Source: Ophioderma brevispina (lineage: Eukaryota; Echinodermata; Ophiuroidea; Amphilepidida; Ophiodermatidae). From it: a stretch of 64,000 bases of DNA. The stretch lies in assembly GCA_023653785.1 (NCBI GenBank), contig JAMKCH010005320.1:1-64000 (forward strand). The letters run 5' to 3'. Made by a program: the position numbers and the translations under genes. Below are positions 55,063-64,000 of the stretch, in pieces. The notes under the pieces are model-generated. The model did no database searches and was not told the origin of the DNA. It was given only the letters and a program-made list of their open reading frames with translations. How positions within the stretch are numbered: the stretch's first letter is position 1; each line of letters opens with the position of its first letter.

Positions 55063-55396
55063 GGCGACGAAAATAAAAAACCACGGTTTTTACGGCCCGA
55101 ACGACTGATTTTTCGTTGCAGTTTTTTTTTTTTAAAAAAAAAAAACTCATGTAAAAAAAAATCAGCCGGTTTTAGCCCAAATTTATAAATTTTGGCAAAT
55201 TTTTTTTAGACAATTTGTTTGTAAAAAAAAATTAATTTTTTTCTCTTGATTTTCAGATTTTTGGTAGTTTAGCCAATTTTGAGCTCCAGAGAAAAGAAAA
55301 AAAAAAATTTAAAAAAGAAAAAATTTGCGCGAACCGACCGACCTACTCGAAAGGTCCGCAGCCCGGAAAACAGGGGTTTCTTTTTTTCGTCGTCTT
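55063..55396. mobile_element. TIR element with GGCGACGAAAA ends, A/T homopolymer interior
   Basis: GGCGACGAAAATAAAAAACC at the left matches the inverse of the right end (GGGGTTTCTTTTTTTCGTCGTC). CGGCCCGAACGAC on the left and GTCCGCAGCCCGG on the right add to the arms. The interior consists of T-runs facing A-runs. The two overlapping frames on opposite strands near 55270-55560 are by-products. Confidence 0.55.
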
Positions 55397-57000
55397 CGCA
55401 AAGAGAATTATTGTTTAACACCCCACTTTTCTGTCGTGAATACATTTTGGCATATGGGCTATTCCATTTGAAATCCACAGGCGGGGGTTTAAATTTCAAC
55501 AAACCTCCTCAAGGCTCGAAGTTTAATTTCGGTTTTGTCAATTTGAAGCCCAAGTCTTGACAGTCATGCTTTTCAAATACAGTCTGAATGCAAGTGAAGT
55601 CCCTTTATTCAGGATAAATTGTTGCATCTAAGGACTTCACTTGAAAAAGCATCTAGGGTTGTAAGACTGGGCAGCCGAGGAAGCGCCAAGTCTGAGAATG
55701 GTTGCTGAAGATTCAAACTGACGCCTGTATACATTCCACACAGGTGTGTGGTTACTGATAGGTTTTTTTGGGTCCAAGGGGGTGAAACCCATGCAAAACC
55801 AGTCGTCCGTGTGGGCGCTGAAATTTTGAATATTGGCACGGGAATAAATATTAATTTGGGAGCTTGTATACAGACATCATGTTCATTCGATAAAAACCCA
55901 ATCAGCCAAAACGGTTTAGTTGGGTGCTATGGGTGGTTTAATTGTCCTACCCATGGCCAGACAACGAATGAAATGATAAAATCAGGCGTCTTGATTTAAC
56001 TAAACCGCCTCACTGAATACATCTTTTACCTAAGCGCCGATTGCCTTTATGAGAAAAAAGAGTGTTATCTGAGCACAATGATCCAGGTACACTATTATGA
56101 CACCTGGCCACCTCTAAACCAAATACATTAATTTGTCTCATACCGATTAGTGTATATGCAAAGCGTTAAGCGGCACCCACAGTATCTGGAAGAAGCGGAG
56201 GCAGCCATTGCTTTCTATTGTGGTACTCTGGTTTTCTGTGGTCGGCCAACAGCTGAGACGGTGGTGAATTCTAAAGATTAAGTACACGGCTTTGCCTATC
56301 TATCTATATAGAAACCTGGGGTGGTAGTTGCCCAGGGGGTTAAAAGCTTTGGAAGTGCAATGCAATAGAGATAAACACACAGACGGGTGTTCTGAAAGGA
56401 AGTCTAACTTGAGGACCTGGTTTAAACCGGTTAGTCCTCAGAAGAGTAGACCTTGTTTCCTTCAAAATACTGTTAAAGTTAAAGTAACGGTGTGAGAACA
56501 GAAAAACTCATGGAGGGCGGGAATTGGGGAATTCCTGGGAGGAAAAAACAGGTCAACTTGTTTTAAGACTGACAACCTGGTTTAATCCCAGTCTAAAGTG
56601 TGATCTTTTAGAATCCCAAAAACTAGAGTAGGTGTAGCCCAGGTCAATCGATATCTACAGCCGGATAACATTTAATCTGAGATCAAGCTAATAATCTCAC
56701 TCAATTTTTGGATTATGGGGATTATGATGCAAGTTCCCTAAGTCGCTTATGTTGGTCTCTGGATTGATACTTCGTCCTGTGCGAGCATGACGTGTGCGTG
56801 ACGACCAGAGATTAATAGCTGCCATCGTGATATATCAGTTGTCGTTACACATACATACATACATAAATACAATCTTGTAACGCGCATATCACAAGAAAAA
56901 CACATTTCAGTGATCAAGGTGCTGTACGGCAAAAAAGGAAATAGTACACACAAAGCAAAATACAAACAGAAGTCAGTATTATGAGACTTTCAATTCTATC
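55397..57000. other. spacer with small hairpins
   Basis: AAGTGAAGTCC near 55592 pairs with GGACTTCACTT near 55631. A larger hairpin spans about 56393-56468: GAAAGGAAGTCTA, GAGGACC and a GGTTTAAACC centre pair with GTCCTC, TAGACC and GTTTCCTTC. A CATA microsatellite is at 56850-56865. No gene is recognised. Confidence 0.4.
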
Positions 57001-57160
57001 CTTGAGTCAGTGGGTCTTGAAATGGTTCTTCAGGTGACCTGTCACCTGAAGAACTACTGAGCAAAGACTTGGCATTAGTAGCAGACTAGTTGGCAGAAGC
57101 TATATTTGATGGGAATTTCCAAATGGAGCTATTGCCTTAAGACCTTGGTGCACTCAACAA
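57000..57160. repeat. GTTCTTCAG hairpin repeat, copy 1
   Basis: GTTCTTCAGGTGAC (57025-57038) is followed after CT by its exact inverse (57041-57054). The surrounding blocks GTCTTGAAATGG, GCAAAGACTTGGCA, TGATGGGAATTTC and TGGAGCTATTGC also occur in order at 60405-60545, where the hairpin arms have decayed. Confidence 0.65.
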
Positions 57161-57776
57161 GACAATTTATGGTTGGTCTAATGACCGGAGTGTATTTGTA
57201 GTGTAAAGTCCATCTCTGGAGTGGACACCCAATTCACATTTGATTGATGAATACAGTAATTGTTACATATTGCCCATTAAATTTACTTTGCTATATAAAG
57301 TCATAATTATTAATATACTTTCAATTCTGTGAATAAATTTGTTTTTTCATTTGGGTCTAAATAGCACTGTTGGAGCTTGAATATTGTTGTTAACCTACAG
57401 TCAAATATGGGACAGTTTGGTAGATTACATATGATTGGTTTCTTAATAAAAAGACTTTGTTTTGAAAAGGTAGACTTTAATGTACCTTTCTTTGGTCAGG
57501 TACAGAAGGGTCATCAGCTGTGTATCTGATGTAACTTGATGGTGTAGATGTTGGCAACAATTATCCTCTACAATCAGTCAAAAGCTTTATTAAAGGAGAA
57601 ACGCTAAATTAGGTTAATTATATGTCTGTGAGTCAAAAAATTATTAGAGCATTTTTGGTTTGAATATAGAGATGGAGGGAATGATCAAAGTGGATCATGG
57701 TTCTCCGCGCTGATTGAAAACCCTGATGGTACATAAATTATGGCTATTCTGTCCCTAACCATGTTAGAATCAAATA
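57161..57776. other. unrecognised spacer
   Basis: A TTAAAGGAGAAAC block near 57592 resembles the piggyBac-like end at 12040, but no matching right end was found. No gene is seen. Confidence 0.35.
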
Positions 57777-58249
57777 CCGTAACACTCGGGTAAAGCCACC
57801 TTCGGGTAAAAGCCCACCCCAAATTTGTAAAGGAAAATACAGGAGCTAGCATACCTCGTATAAGCCCAGGTGGTAATTTTAGCATTCAGGAAACCAATGT
57901 GGCAGTAATTACACAAACAAAATCACATTTTAAACTTGAACTATTCTATAGAGCCATCAAAGTAGATCCCAATACATTGGGATGGCTACTTAATGTTTGC
58001 TATACGGTAATAACTTTGAGGAATGTGTGGGAAAATTGAACTAAGTTTTAATATCTGCTACAACTAAAAAAAAAAAAAGTGTACAGTAAATGGCATCTGG
58101 TGAATAATATTCTATTGAAATAATATTTATTGCAATTTGTTATCTGATATTTTGCTCCCCACGTTCAGCCCCTCCCCGGTATAAAGACCAACCCTATTTT
58201 GAATAAAATCTTCATTTAGGGGGGTGGGCTTATACCCGAGGTGTACAGG
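57777..58249. mobile_element. TA-flanked MITE with CACTCGGGTAAAGCC ends
   Basis: The left end CCGTAACACTCGGGTAAAG, with a second AAAAGCCCACCCC block, matches the inverse of the right end (GGGGGTGGGCTTATACCCGAG then GTGTACAGG). TA flanks both ends (57775-57776, 58250-58251). Internal blocks include another GTATAAGCCC. Tc1/mariner-type MITE. Confidence 0.7.
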
Positions 58250-58920
58250 TAACTGCAAATTGTGCTGGTTTACATGCTGTACACACAGAACTTATGGGAA
58301 AACTTGTAAGCCAATATTATCAAGGTTTCTCCCTGTCATACAGGATGCAAAACTCCTTGAAGCCAGCAAAATTTGGAAAATGCAGTTTTTTTGTTAGTGC
58401 AAAAATGGTCATTCCAGGATGGCGTCTTTACCATAATTACAATACACAGACACATATGTCCAGAAAAACACCACAGCTGTGGAACATTTCCACATGGTTA
58501 AATTTTCAATTTGTAATAAAAATAGGATTTATTTCTTTTTCAACATTTTTAATTTTTAAAATAAAAAAAATGCAGGTGTTTAAATATGCATTGACCCATG
58601 TCATTAAAAGATCAAGATAAAAACCCCGCCAAAGTAATTGGCTATACAGTATGCTACAAATGTGGTACACCACACTTGTCAGATGTTCAACTTATCACTC
58701 TGAGATAGGTAAAATCTGAATTCCCTTGTCACAGTTCAGTAGCTTTCATTCACCAATGTATTTAGAAAAATACACCCCTCGGTTCTTGGGTATGATATAT
58801 GATACCTAGATCACACACGGTCAATTCATGTCAATGTCTGTACAAGTACAACCCCACTGAACTGTGTCCTGGTGAATGAGGTATTGAAAGTCATAGTGAA
58901 TACGGACAGGCAGACCAACT
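58250..58920. repeat. spacer, then segmental repeat F, copy 3 (58730-58915)
   Basis: 58730-58915 matches 38160-38330 in repeat F: CACAGTTCAGTAGCTT, ATTTAGAAAAATACACCCC, GGGTATGATATATGATACC, CAATGTCTGTACAAG and CCCACTGAACTGTGTC. The DNA before it is unrecognised; a 108-codon frame at 58294-58620 is not convincing. Confidence 0.5.
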
Positions 58921-59182
58921 CAGGCCCGTAACAGAATTGTTTAGGGAGGGGGGAATTTTTTTTTTTCAAAAGGGGATTTTATGCAAAATTCTCACCCTCT
59001 CCAAAGGGGGGGCAAAAATTGGCAAAAGTGGACCTTAGTAGCGAAATATTAACCTTTTTTCGACAAAACAGCATAAAAACACCAAATTGGCTGATCCACT
59101 CACAAAATACTATTGGTTGGACTTTTTAGTTTTTTTTTTGAATTTTTTTGGGGGGCATCTTCCCCAACTGGTTACAGGCCTG
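58921..59182. mobile_element. 262-bp MITE with CAGGCCCGTAAC ends
   Basis: CAGGCCCGTAAC (58921-58932) and GTTACAGGCCTG (59171-59182) are inverted with one mismatch. The interior pairs G-runs and T-runs near one end with C-runs near the other. No clear target duplication is visible. Confidence 0.65.
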
Positions 59183-59479
59183 CCCCAAGGGACTAAACTT
59201 TATATTGAACCAACACTATTCACCTCTTTACTTAGTATTGTAACTTTCTGGTCACAACTCTTCACATAAAAGAAATGGTGCACTCATACTATAAAGGACT
59301 GACACTAGTCTTCAAAAAATACTTACGCAACAATGTTTACGTATTTCTGCGGATATGCAGAGTGTTCAAAAGGAACGCACCGCTAAGTCCGTACCTGAAA
59401 GCGTGACCCCACCATCGGAATCTCAATGCATTTTACTCTGGCTAATAATTTCTTGGACAGTTTAGAATGTACGCCCGCC

Positions 59480-59503
59480 TTCCCGCCAAAACGACGCACC
59501 AAT
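59480..59503 (+). promoter_or_regulatory. E2F-type site and CCAAT box
   Basis: TTCCCGCCAAAA (59480-59491) is the exact inverse of the E2F consensus TTTTGGCGGGAA. CCAAT follows at 59499-59503. The region around 59380-59560 is CpG-richer than its neighbours. A coding-like ATG lies at 59567. E2F sites mark promoters of cell-cycle and DNA-replication genes; the role here is inference. Confidence 0.4.
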
Positions 59504-59566
59504 GGTGTTGCACATAGATGCAGTACACGCAACGATCACTGCTAAGTTTGTTATGTCCAAGCAATT

Positions 59567-59749
59567 ATGGCCCAGAGTATAGATACTCCTTTTGGCGACA
59601 GAATGGTTAGCGGTAACGTCGGCAGGTCTCATAGTGACGTATTAGACATTTTGGACTTTTTGGAGAAATTTGGCATTAGTTTGTTTTGTACTATCTCACA
59701 TATTCACCAAAGTTTAAACCTCACAAGTGGCTTATTAGTAACATATTAA
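59567..59749 (+). CDS. candidate first exon downstream of the E2F/CCAAT pair
   Basis: ATTATGGCC opens a 60-codon frame beginning MAQSIDTPFGDRMVSGNVG and continuing SDVLDILDFLEKF. Possible splice donors lie at GCGGTAACG (59613) and CAGGTCTC (59626). The start follows a plausible promoter by about 65 bp. I recognise no family. The frame runs into a stretch of repeated GACGTATTT motifs, which weakens the call. Confidence 0.3.
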   Translation: MAQSIDTPFGDRMVSGNVGRSHSDVLDILDFLEKFGISLFCTISHIHQSLNLTSGLLVTY

Positions 59750-60060
59750 TTAACTTAATTATGAGTATTTACAAATGTTAGATTGTCCGCGTCACATAAG
59801 ACGTATTTGTCGAAAATCTATACTGTGCAGGCCCCTAGCATCCGTAAATCTCTTCTGCATTTTGAAGTGTTCGCCGCGTCACATTGTGACTTATTTGTGC
59901 AACGTATTTTGCAGTTCACAGTAGAATTGGTATTTTTGTGTTTTCCACACCTAGTGACGTATTTGCACAAACGCGTCACATAACAACATTTGCCGTGTCG
60001 TATTTGTTATTTTACTCGATGAATTTGCTAGTTTGTCGTTTTCACATATGACGTATTTAT
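59630..60060. repeat. cluster of GACGTATTT and CGCGTCACA motifs
   Basis: TGACGTATT or close variants occur near 59635, 59798, 59886 (GACTTATTT), 59901 (AACGTATTT), 59954, 59996 (GTCGTATTT) and 60049. GCGTCACAT/A occurs near 59789, 59876 and 59973, next to several of them. The spacing is near 90 bp in part, which suggests a decayed tandem repeat with CREB/ATF-like half sites. Confidence 0.5.
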
Positions 60061-60404
60061 TTAACATCTTTTCGCATATCTAAATAAATTGGGAATCTGA
60101 TTAAGTTTAAATATATTGAATTACTTATTTTGCTTCACTAGGTTGTAATTGATATGTTTTTAATTACCGTACGGGCAAATAAAATCGCAAAATCTTCAAA
60201 GGCGTTTTCTCCAAATGCTATATTTGTCAATACTTCATTAATGTGACGCGCCAACGATATATCGCATGTGAGTGCAGACTCTTGTAATTGATAGTAGCTG
60301 CCCTCTAATACATTCTTTGTGCTGGCCATGTATTATGAGGACTATTAATTGATCTTTCTTGGGCAGTGGCCTCTTAAAATGGTTCTTCATCTTCAATGAC
60401 TTTG

Positions 60405-60545
60405 GCTGGCTCTTGAAATGGTTCTTCAGATGACTAGTGTCAAGCCTAGAATAATTTCAAGAGCCACTGCCAAAGACTTGGCAACACGAGTATGTTTGGT
60501 GGGAATTTCTGACAATGGAGCTATTGCTTTGACATTCACATCACA
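60405..60545. repeat. GTTCTTCAG hairpin repeat, copy 2
   Basis: Blocks CTTGAAATGGTTCTTCAG, GCCAAAGACTTGGCA, GGTGGGAATTTCTGA and ATGGAGCTATTGC follow the order at 57000-57160. A CAAGAGCCACTG block on the right pairs with TGGCTCTTGAAATGG on the left. Confidence 0.6.
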
Positions 60546-60596
60546 ATTTGTTTTTTGTAACCCAAGGGAAGTATAACTCTCCCTATATTTGTACAG

Positions 60597-60709
60597 ATGA
60601 CAAAAGACAACAACCTTGCAAAGAACTATCCGGTTGGAAGAAGGGCTCTTGATCCAATGTATTCTCTCACAAAAATATTTGAATCCTTTTCAGATTTTTT
60701 TTCACTCTG
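60597..60709 (+). CDS. candidate internal exon a of an unidentified gene
   Basis: It is preceded by a pyrimidine-rich acceptor (CCCTATATTTGTACAG) and ends before a GTGAGG donor. In phase 0 it reads TKDNNLAKNYPVGRRALDP then MYSLTKIFESF. Composition is protein-like and unlike the neighbouring repeats. Its phase at the donor does not join cleanly with exon b, so either the boundaries are wrong or the call is. Confidence 0.3.
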
Positions 60710-60835
60710 GTGAGGAATTTTTGTCTAATTGTAGGAGATTTTGAAGAAAAATTTTATATTGCAATACTGAATCAAATGGCCATAAAAGGCAAAAGGAAAG
60801 CAAAATTTGTAGATGCTGGTTTAATTTTGTGTTAG

Positions 60836-60906
60836 GTCGCAACAAGAACCGCTACACTGTTAGTAAACTTCATGACCCTCTGAACCGGGATAACTGGCGG
60901 ATGAAG
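60836..60906 (+). CDS. candidate internal exon b of an unidentified gene
   Basis: After an acceptor GTGTTAG (or TTTGTAG at 60812) the frame reads GRNKNRYTVSKLHDPLNRDN then WRMK, and ends at an AAG-GTTTGT donor. The donor phase (0) agrees with exon c. Charged, low-repeat composition argues for coding. No family is recognised. Confidence 0.35.
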
Positions 60907-61145
60907 GTTTGTAGTACACACCAACTGGAATTCCCAGTACAATATTTTTTATGTGTTAGACCATAATTTAACTTTATAAGTTACCACCAAACAAATAACT
61001 ATTCATCTAACAAATCAGTTTACCTATAATCCCTTGAGGAATCTTGTTCAAGATGGAAGTAACCTGTTATACCTTACTAACAACAGTCCTTTTGCCAAAG
61101 CACTATCCAGACAGAGATACTGCGTTAAAAATAATTTTTCTTTAG

Positions 61146-61215
61146 GAAATTACTGGTCTGCAAATTGAAAGTCCAACCATGGGAGGAAGAGAAGAGGATG
61201 TTACAATTTTGATGG
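61146..61215 (+). CDS. candidate exon c of an unidentified gene
   Basis: A strong acceptor (TAATTTTTCTTTAG) is followed in phase 0 by EITGLQIESPTMGGREEDVT and ILMG. The frame stays open to about 61340, where it has passed into LINE I sequence, so the true end is uncertain. Joined to exon b it gives a continuous frame. Confidence 0.35.
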
Positions 61216-61264
61216 GTTTTCCCAGGGAAGTATCTGCTTTGGCCTTGATTGAAGCTTCACGAGG

Positions 61265-61690
61265 GATTGGTCTTTATAGCCTGTGTAGAGTATCCTGTTA
61301 TAGATCCTCAGACAAACCTGGACGGTGGAAGAAAGAGCTAGAGGTATAGACTGGAGGCACACTACACCAAGCTTCTTAAGCAAGTACAAAATATATCCTG
61401 GCTTGAACACTGACCAAAGCACGATATATTGAGATATCTCTCCATGTCATCTTTGTTGCCCAATGCCAGCACAATTTGATCAAGTAGTCCGACGTCAATT
61501 TTGGATGTCACCATTCCAACACAGGGTCGTCGCCCTTTCACTACATTGATATGATTGCTCGAGACATCCAGCATGATCCATCTTACAATCCCCAATTATG
61601 ATGGACTGGACATTTGGGCGCTACAACAATAGTGAACAGCATCTCGGCTCTGCCCTAAATAGATAGATGGTCCTACCAACCAAAACGTTA
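61265..61690 (+). mobile_element. LINE I fragment, copy 2 (C-terminal region)
   Basis: It aligns with 5230-5643: AAGAAAGAGCTA, CTACACCAAGCTT, AGTACAAAA-ATATCC, GACCAAAGCACGATAT, GAGATATCTCTCCA, GGTCGTCGCCCTTTCA, GATATGATTGCTCGA, GACATCCAGCATGATCCAT, ATTTGGGCGCTAC and GTGAACAGCATCTCGG. The frame is broken repeatedly. Only the last RT-proximal and C-terminal segments are present. Confidence 0.8.
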
Positions 61691-62897
61691 GGCAGCCTAT
61701 CTCTGAACAGAGCTGAATTTGTGTAAAAGACAAGCATTTTCTATTAATTTTTTATCAAAACCTGAGCAATGTGCCTGAACTGAAGCCTCCAGCAGCTGGC
61801 AGTGCAATCAAAACGTTCAAAATTCTGATGTTAAATGAGAAAATAGAAATTAGCTTAAGTCCATATTTGTGGATTATACAAAACTACATGTGAGTGAATC
61901 GGACCAACATTCTTATCTCATGTTTCAACTTTCCAAGGAAAGTTCCATTATCTATTGGGGAAAACTGAACAAAGACAGCGTCACTCTCTTGGCTAAATTA
62001 ATTAAATATAGCGAAAGCTCTCTGCATATGTCTTTTCCTCCATCATGATTTCAAGGAACAAAGATCTTCCATTTGAAATCAAATTTAATTTGAGAAACTT
62101 GTGGACTTTTCCTTTCAAAAAGATATTCAGCTTATGTAAAGTTTGACAACTTAGTATGGAATCCTCATTCATCTTGGAATGAAACAAAGCAGATAAAATA
62201 TTTCAGAAAACATTCACAATGTTAAACACATATTTGGTTAAACAAATTTAGACAATGCTTTAAAAATGTAATATTTTTTTGACTTCCATCCAGTAGGTAA
62301 TCTACTTGTTGAAGACTACATCGTTAAACTCCATGTGCATTGTTCAAGTGACGTAATCTCAACATTGAGGCACTGTGTATAACATCTAACAAGCTGTGAC
62401 TACCAGTGAGTCACTCTTGAGACAAATATACTGGAACGTGCCAGTAATGCAAGAGTGCTGTATTGTCACCAACAAATCACTGAGGGAGCAAGAAGAAATA
62501 TCCTGTATGATGTTTGACATAGTGGGGAAACTCAATACATCCTTGTCCAACATAACCATTTCCATACACAGGATGTGTCCTTTCATGCTGTCTTTTCATG
62601 ATATACATAATAAAACTTATCTACTATACTACATATGTAATACATAATATTGCACTTTCATATCCGCTTAAAAATGGATGGTGGATTCCAATTGAATGAT
62701 ATTTCCAAGATGAATTGCTCTACCATTTAAACTTGATCTGTTTGACGATGACATTATCTACGTACAAGTAAATCTCTTGTATGTCCATGTTATCCACACT
62801 CAAATAAGACAAGTCACTTTCAGAATTTACATAACAAAAAAAAATATATGTGAGGTCCTTTAACTCTGTGAGTACTACCTGCTGATTTTTAGGCATA
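61691..62897. other. unrecognised DNA
   Basis: Frames at 62396-62647 (plus) and 62386-62586 (minus) overlap on opposite strands with ordinary composition. Neither has a recognised motif or clear splice sites, so I call neither. Confidence 0.35.
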
Positions 62898-63000
62898 GAA
62901 CTTATGTGATTGCTGATTGGTCACAATGGAACTTATGTGACTGCTGATTGGTCACAATGGAACTTATGTGATTGCTGATTGGTCACAATGGAATTTACAT
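62898..63000. repeat. 31-bp minisatellite, three full units, each with an inverted CCAAT box
   Basis: Units at 62898-62928, 62929-62959 and 62960-62990 read GAACTTATGTGATTGCTGAT then TGGTCACAATG, with a single C/T difference in the second. A fourth, partial unit (GAATTTACATGATT) follows. Each unit contains CTGATTGGTCA, the NF-Y-type inverted CCAAT box. The next bases carry GCCAATCAGC in the opposite direction. Confidence 0.85.
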
Positions 63001-63768
63001 GATTTTTTAAGCCAATCAGCAACATGATAAGAATTGTGGTAGGGCTGAAATATTTGGAAGCTGAGCTGCATTCAAATGGTTATGAAATGAATATATGATG
63101 TAATTAACAATCACAAATGCGGTATGAAAGGCAGGGTAGTATACATGGTGTGAATAGGGCTCAATAGGTAAGAACACAAAGTATAGGTGGGCAAGAATCA
63201 TTATTGGTTCATTCCAGAAAAATACAGAACTATTCTTGCTAATTGTAGGCGATTTTGAGCGATACAATTTTGCACTAAATAAATCATACTGAACTGCTCA
63301 ATATAGAGCCTATAGAATTGTGATTCTTATACTCTCTGCCAGAATTGTTCAGAGTTTACTGTGTGCCAAGCATGATGTGTGTCAACACAGAAGTAAATCT
63401 CATTGGCTTGTTTGAGCAGGTTGGACTCCCCATTGGTTAATCGCACTTGAGGCCACCCATAGGCTCCGCCCTTTCACGCAGATATTATGGCGTGTGGGTT
63501 TCCCACCTCTAAACAATTCTGACAGCAACTTTAGTTCTGTATTTTTTGGAATTAATAGAGTATAACATAACAATCGTCATCAAAATTTCTGAAACAAATG
63601 GCACATGCATGTCTGTTGAATTGTGCATTGGATTTCTGTTGGCAAACGCTCATCACACACCCTTGCGGGTTTACACGCGCATAGCCAGAATTTTGTCTCA
63701 GAATTACTGATGGACACCTTATCATAATACACAACCATCCACTAACAATACTTAACAATACATAGCAG
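63001..63768. other. unrecognised DNA
   Basis: CTAATTGTAGGCGATTTTGA at 63239-63258 resembles CTAATTGTAGGAGATTTTGA at 60726-60745, so a short repeat may be present. A CCCATTGGTTAATCGC CCAAT-type motif is near 63430. No gene is recognised. Confidence 0.35.
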
Positions 63769-63874
63769 AATGCAGCTGGCTGGCTTTAGGAAGGGTGGTA
63801 TGCATTCGTGTGATTTAAGGCAACTCAATGGTCTCATTAATGGTGAGCAGGACACCAAGCTTTCGCTGCAACAG
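63769..63874 (+). CDS. candidate exon d (possible host-gene exon)
   Basis: Between CATAGCAG (acceptor-like) and CAACAG-GTACATG (donor-like) the frame reads MQLAGFRKGGMHSCDLRQLN then GLINGEQDTKLSLQQ, 35 codons without repeats. It could be an internal exon of the same plus-strand gene as exons a-c, or a separate gene continuing beyond the window. No family is recognised. Confidence 0.3.
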
Positions 63875-64000
63875 GTACATGTGAAAACACACAGATAGCT
63901 CAGTACTTATTTACAACCAAGAAAGAGGTTGCCTTTGCTTCAAGACAATGATATAAATGGCCATTTTATGACATGTGCAATGTCTAAATGTTTTTTTTTT
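63875..64000. other. window end, unrecognised
   Basis: Nothing is recognised; the window ends in a T-run. Confidence 0.3.

Overview
This window looks like nuclear DNA from a marine invertebrate animal, most likely a non-vertebrate deuterostome such as a hemichordate, echinoderm or cephalochordate. That placement is an inference. It rests on intron-containing genes, several non-LTR retrotransposon lineages, abundant short inverted-repeat (MITE-like) elements, TAGGCC-rich unique DNA, and AGGTCAAAGGTCA minisatellites. There is no bacterial-style gene packing, and I recognised no tRNA, rRNA or CRISPR array. Most of the 64 kb is transposon and repeat debris.

The one well-supported host gene is a two-exon F-box/leucine-rich-repeat gene on the plus strand (coding exons 44307-44449 and 48240-49077, about 326 residues), a likely substrate adaptor of an SCF ubiquitin ligase. 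Decayed relatives of both exons lie in the same order at 4388-4585 and 7544-8373. A third, short piece of exon 2 sits in the intron of the intact gene, inside a tandem duplication at 46149-47103. So the locus holds one living and at least two dead family members.

Layout. 1-3.9 kb: unrecognised AT-rich DNA with three TGACGTCA sites. 4-9 kb: F-box pseudogene, a LINE fragment and minisatellite elements. 10-19 kb: MITEs and unrecognised DNA. 19-31 kb: nested transposons (two LINE lineages, a 400-bp CATGGTTGACC palindrome, long-TIR elements). 31-36.3 kb: mostly unique DNA with CpG-rich and TATA/CCAAT candidate promoters and short candidate coding segments. 36.3-36.9 kb: an extreme G/T-only strand. 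38-43.4 kb: segmental repeats, a LINE and a TGCAGT-rich hairpin element. 44.2-49.4 kb: the F-box/LRR gene. 49.8-64 kb: a candidate first exon, a frameshifted KIAA1958/Crypton-like exon, more MITEs, a region of repeated GACGTATTT motifs, and a group of weakly supported plus-strand exons at 59.5-61.2 and 63.8 kb that may belong to an unidentified host gene.

Several repeat families recur: three LINE lineages (called I, II and III here), an intron-associated repeat (C), two segmental families (D and F), a post-gene repeat (X), and DR1-bearing minisatellites. Copies often differ by single-base insertions or deletions, so some apparent frameshifts could be assembly errors. No statement here was checked against a database.
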